DNA of 41,861 bases, taken from the NCBI GenBank assembly GCA_027013735.1, contig JALWGH010000125.1, positions 1 through 41,861 of the forward strand. The letters are read 5' to 3'. The stretch comes from Melioribacteraceae bacterium. GTDB taxonomy: Bacteria; Bacteroidota; Ignavibacteria; Ignavibacteriales; Melioribacteraceae. The first letter of the stretch is position 1. Each line of letters begins with the position of its first letter. The position numbers and the translations under genes are program-made. The notes under the pieces are model-generated. The model searched no databases. It saw only the letters and a list, made by a program, of their open reading frames with translations, and had not been told where the DNA came from. Shown one piece after another: positions 41,321 to 41,861 of the stretch.

Positions 41321-41861
41321 CGACAGACCTCGTGAAAAGCTTTTATTGAAAGGAGTAAAAAGTCTTTCCGAATCCGAGTTGATTGCAATTTTACTCCGCA
41401 CCGGTTCAAAAGGTAAAAGTGTTTTGACCCTTGCCAAAGAATTGTTCCGTAAAAATAATAACAGTCTTGCAATGCTTGCCACCAAAACCGTTTCAGAACT
41501 GCAAAAGGAAACGGGGATTGGCAAAGACAAAGCCGCCACTCTTGCCGCTGCGTTCGAGCTGGCGCGTAGGTTAAGCTATTCCGACAAATTACGTTCGGCA
41601 AAGAAAATCACTTCGCCGGAAGACGTAGCAGATATTTTCATCCCGATTTTGCGAGACGAAGTAAAAGAAAAATTCATTGTCGTCTGTCTTAACTCGGCTA
41701 ACAGAATAATTAAGTACGAAGAAATTTCGACAGGGAATTTGAACTCTTCTTTGGTACATCCGCGGGAAGTTTTTAAGGTGGCAATTGACAATCTTGCTGC
41801 AAATATTATTCTTGTGCACAATCACCCCAGCGGGAATCCCGAACCGAGCAGGGAAGACATT
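41295..41861 (+). CDS. radC: RadC-family JAB-domain protein (cut by window end)
   Basis: The first 189 codons of a RadC/DUF2466 protein; the reading frame is open to the edge. The N-terminal helix-hairpin-helix-like part (LPLDDRPREKLLLKGVKSLSESELIAILLRTG) and the JAB/MPN metal motif HNHPSGNPEPSREDI are clear, with the two histidines and the aspartate in place. RadC proteins were named for DNA repair, but their enzymatic role is unsettled; they resemble JAMM proteases. The start ATG is preceded by AAAAGG and lies inside the end of the TPR gene (26-base overlap). Only the C-terminal few dozen residues are missing. Confidence 0.95.
   Translation, partial: MKIKDLPLDDRPREKLLLKGVKSLSESELIAILLRTGSKGKSVLTLAKELFRKNNNSLAMLATKTVSELQKETGIGKDKAATLAAAFELARRLSYSDKLRSAKKITSPEDVADIFIPILRDEVKEKFIVVCLNSANRIIKYEEISTGNLNSSLVHPREVFKVAIDNLAANIILVHNHPSGNPEPSREDI

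Noticed and set aside
1-41861. Undescribed defence system, prophage, integron or transposon
   Set aside because: I found no integrase, transposase, restriction, toxin-antitoxin or nuclease-helicase clusters; the coding content is mostly conserved core genes.
1-41861. tRNA or rRNA genes
   Set aside because: No cloverleaf with a GTTCRA arm or rRNA signature was seen in the intergenic stretches by eye.

Overview
The window looks like chromosomal, mostly housekeeping DNA from a Gram-negative member of the Bacteroidota/Chlorobi group, most likely Ignavibacteria-like. The grounds are a secreted protein ending in a type IX secretion sorting domain (NYPNPFNP... to ...LLTKKMTLVK), a complete Bat (aerotolerance) operon, the long-insert form of IspG, many Reg_prop beta-propeller repeats, low-to-moderate GC content and A-rich leaders. 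This assignment is inference from gene content; no rRNA or tRNA gene is present to confirm it.

Layout. 1-1,100: a cold-shock protein with a strong terminator, then a divergent MarR-type regulator with a nested palindrome at its own start. 1,208-3,348: an unassigned methyltransferase coupled to an RlmD/RumA-type 23S rRNA methyltransferase. 3,345-7,704 (minus): the two methylmalonyl-CoA mutase subunits. 7,792-9,272: a soluble PAS histidine kinase with a Cys/His cluster, coupled to an ArsC/Spx-like protein. 9,365-13,517 (minus): a zinc ribbon, a serine beta-lactamase-like hydrolase with TPRs, and a NatA/NatB-type ABC exporter. 13,518-14,424: a gene-free island of palindromic repeat elements. 14,425-16,880: a DJ-1/PfpI protein and IspG. 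16,959-26,196 (minus): an outer-membrane protein, a large beta-rich envelope protein, a type IX secretion substrate, a membrane sensor adenylate cyclase, a DUF3467 protein and a TPR lipoprotein. 26,424-34,685: MoxR, DUF58, a membrane protein and BatA-BatB-BatC-BatD-BatE. 34,686-35,090: a gene-free gap built of successive short tandem arrays with periods of 7-9 bases. 35,091-41,861: efp, accB, accC, gcvH, a CgeB-like glycosyltransferase, guaA, a TPR protein and a radC cut by the window end.

Working together: accB/accC supply biotin-dependent carboxylation. The mutase pair interconverts methylmalonyl-CoA and succinyl-CoA. The Bat operon is a chaperone-like AAA+/von Willebrand/TPR membrane assembly. 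The minus-strand block between 17 and 26 kb is mainly envelope and signalling genes. I see no phage, plasmid, CRISPR, insertion-sequence transposase or recognisable defence system. The least explained DNA lies between genes: the repeat island at 13.6-14.3 kb and the tandem-array gap at 34.7-35.0 kb. The latter shares an octamer array with the former.
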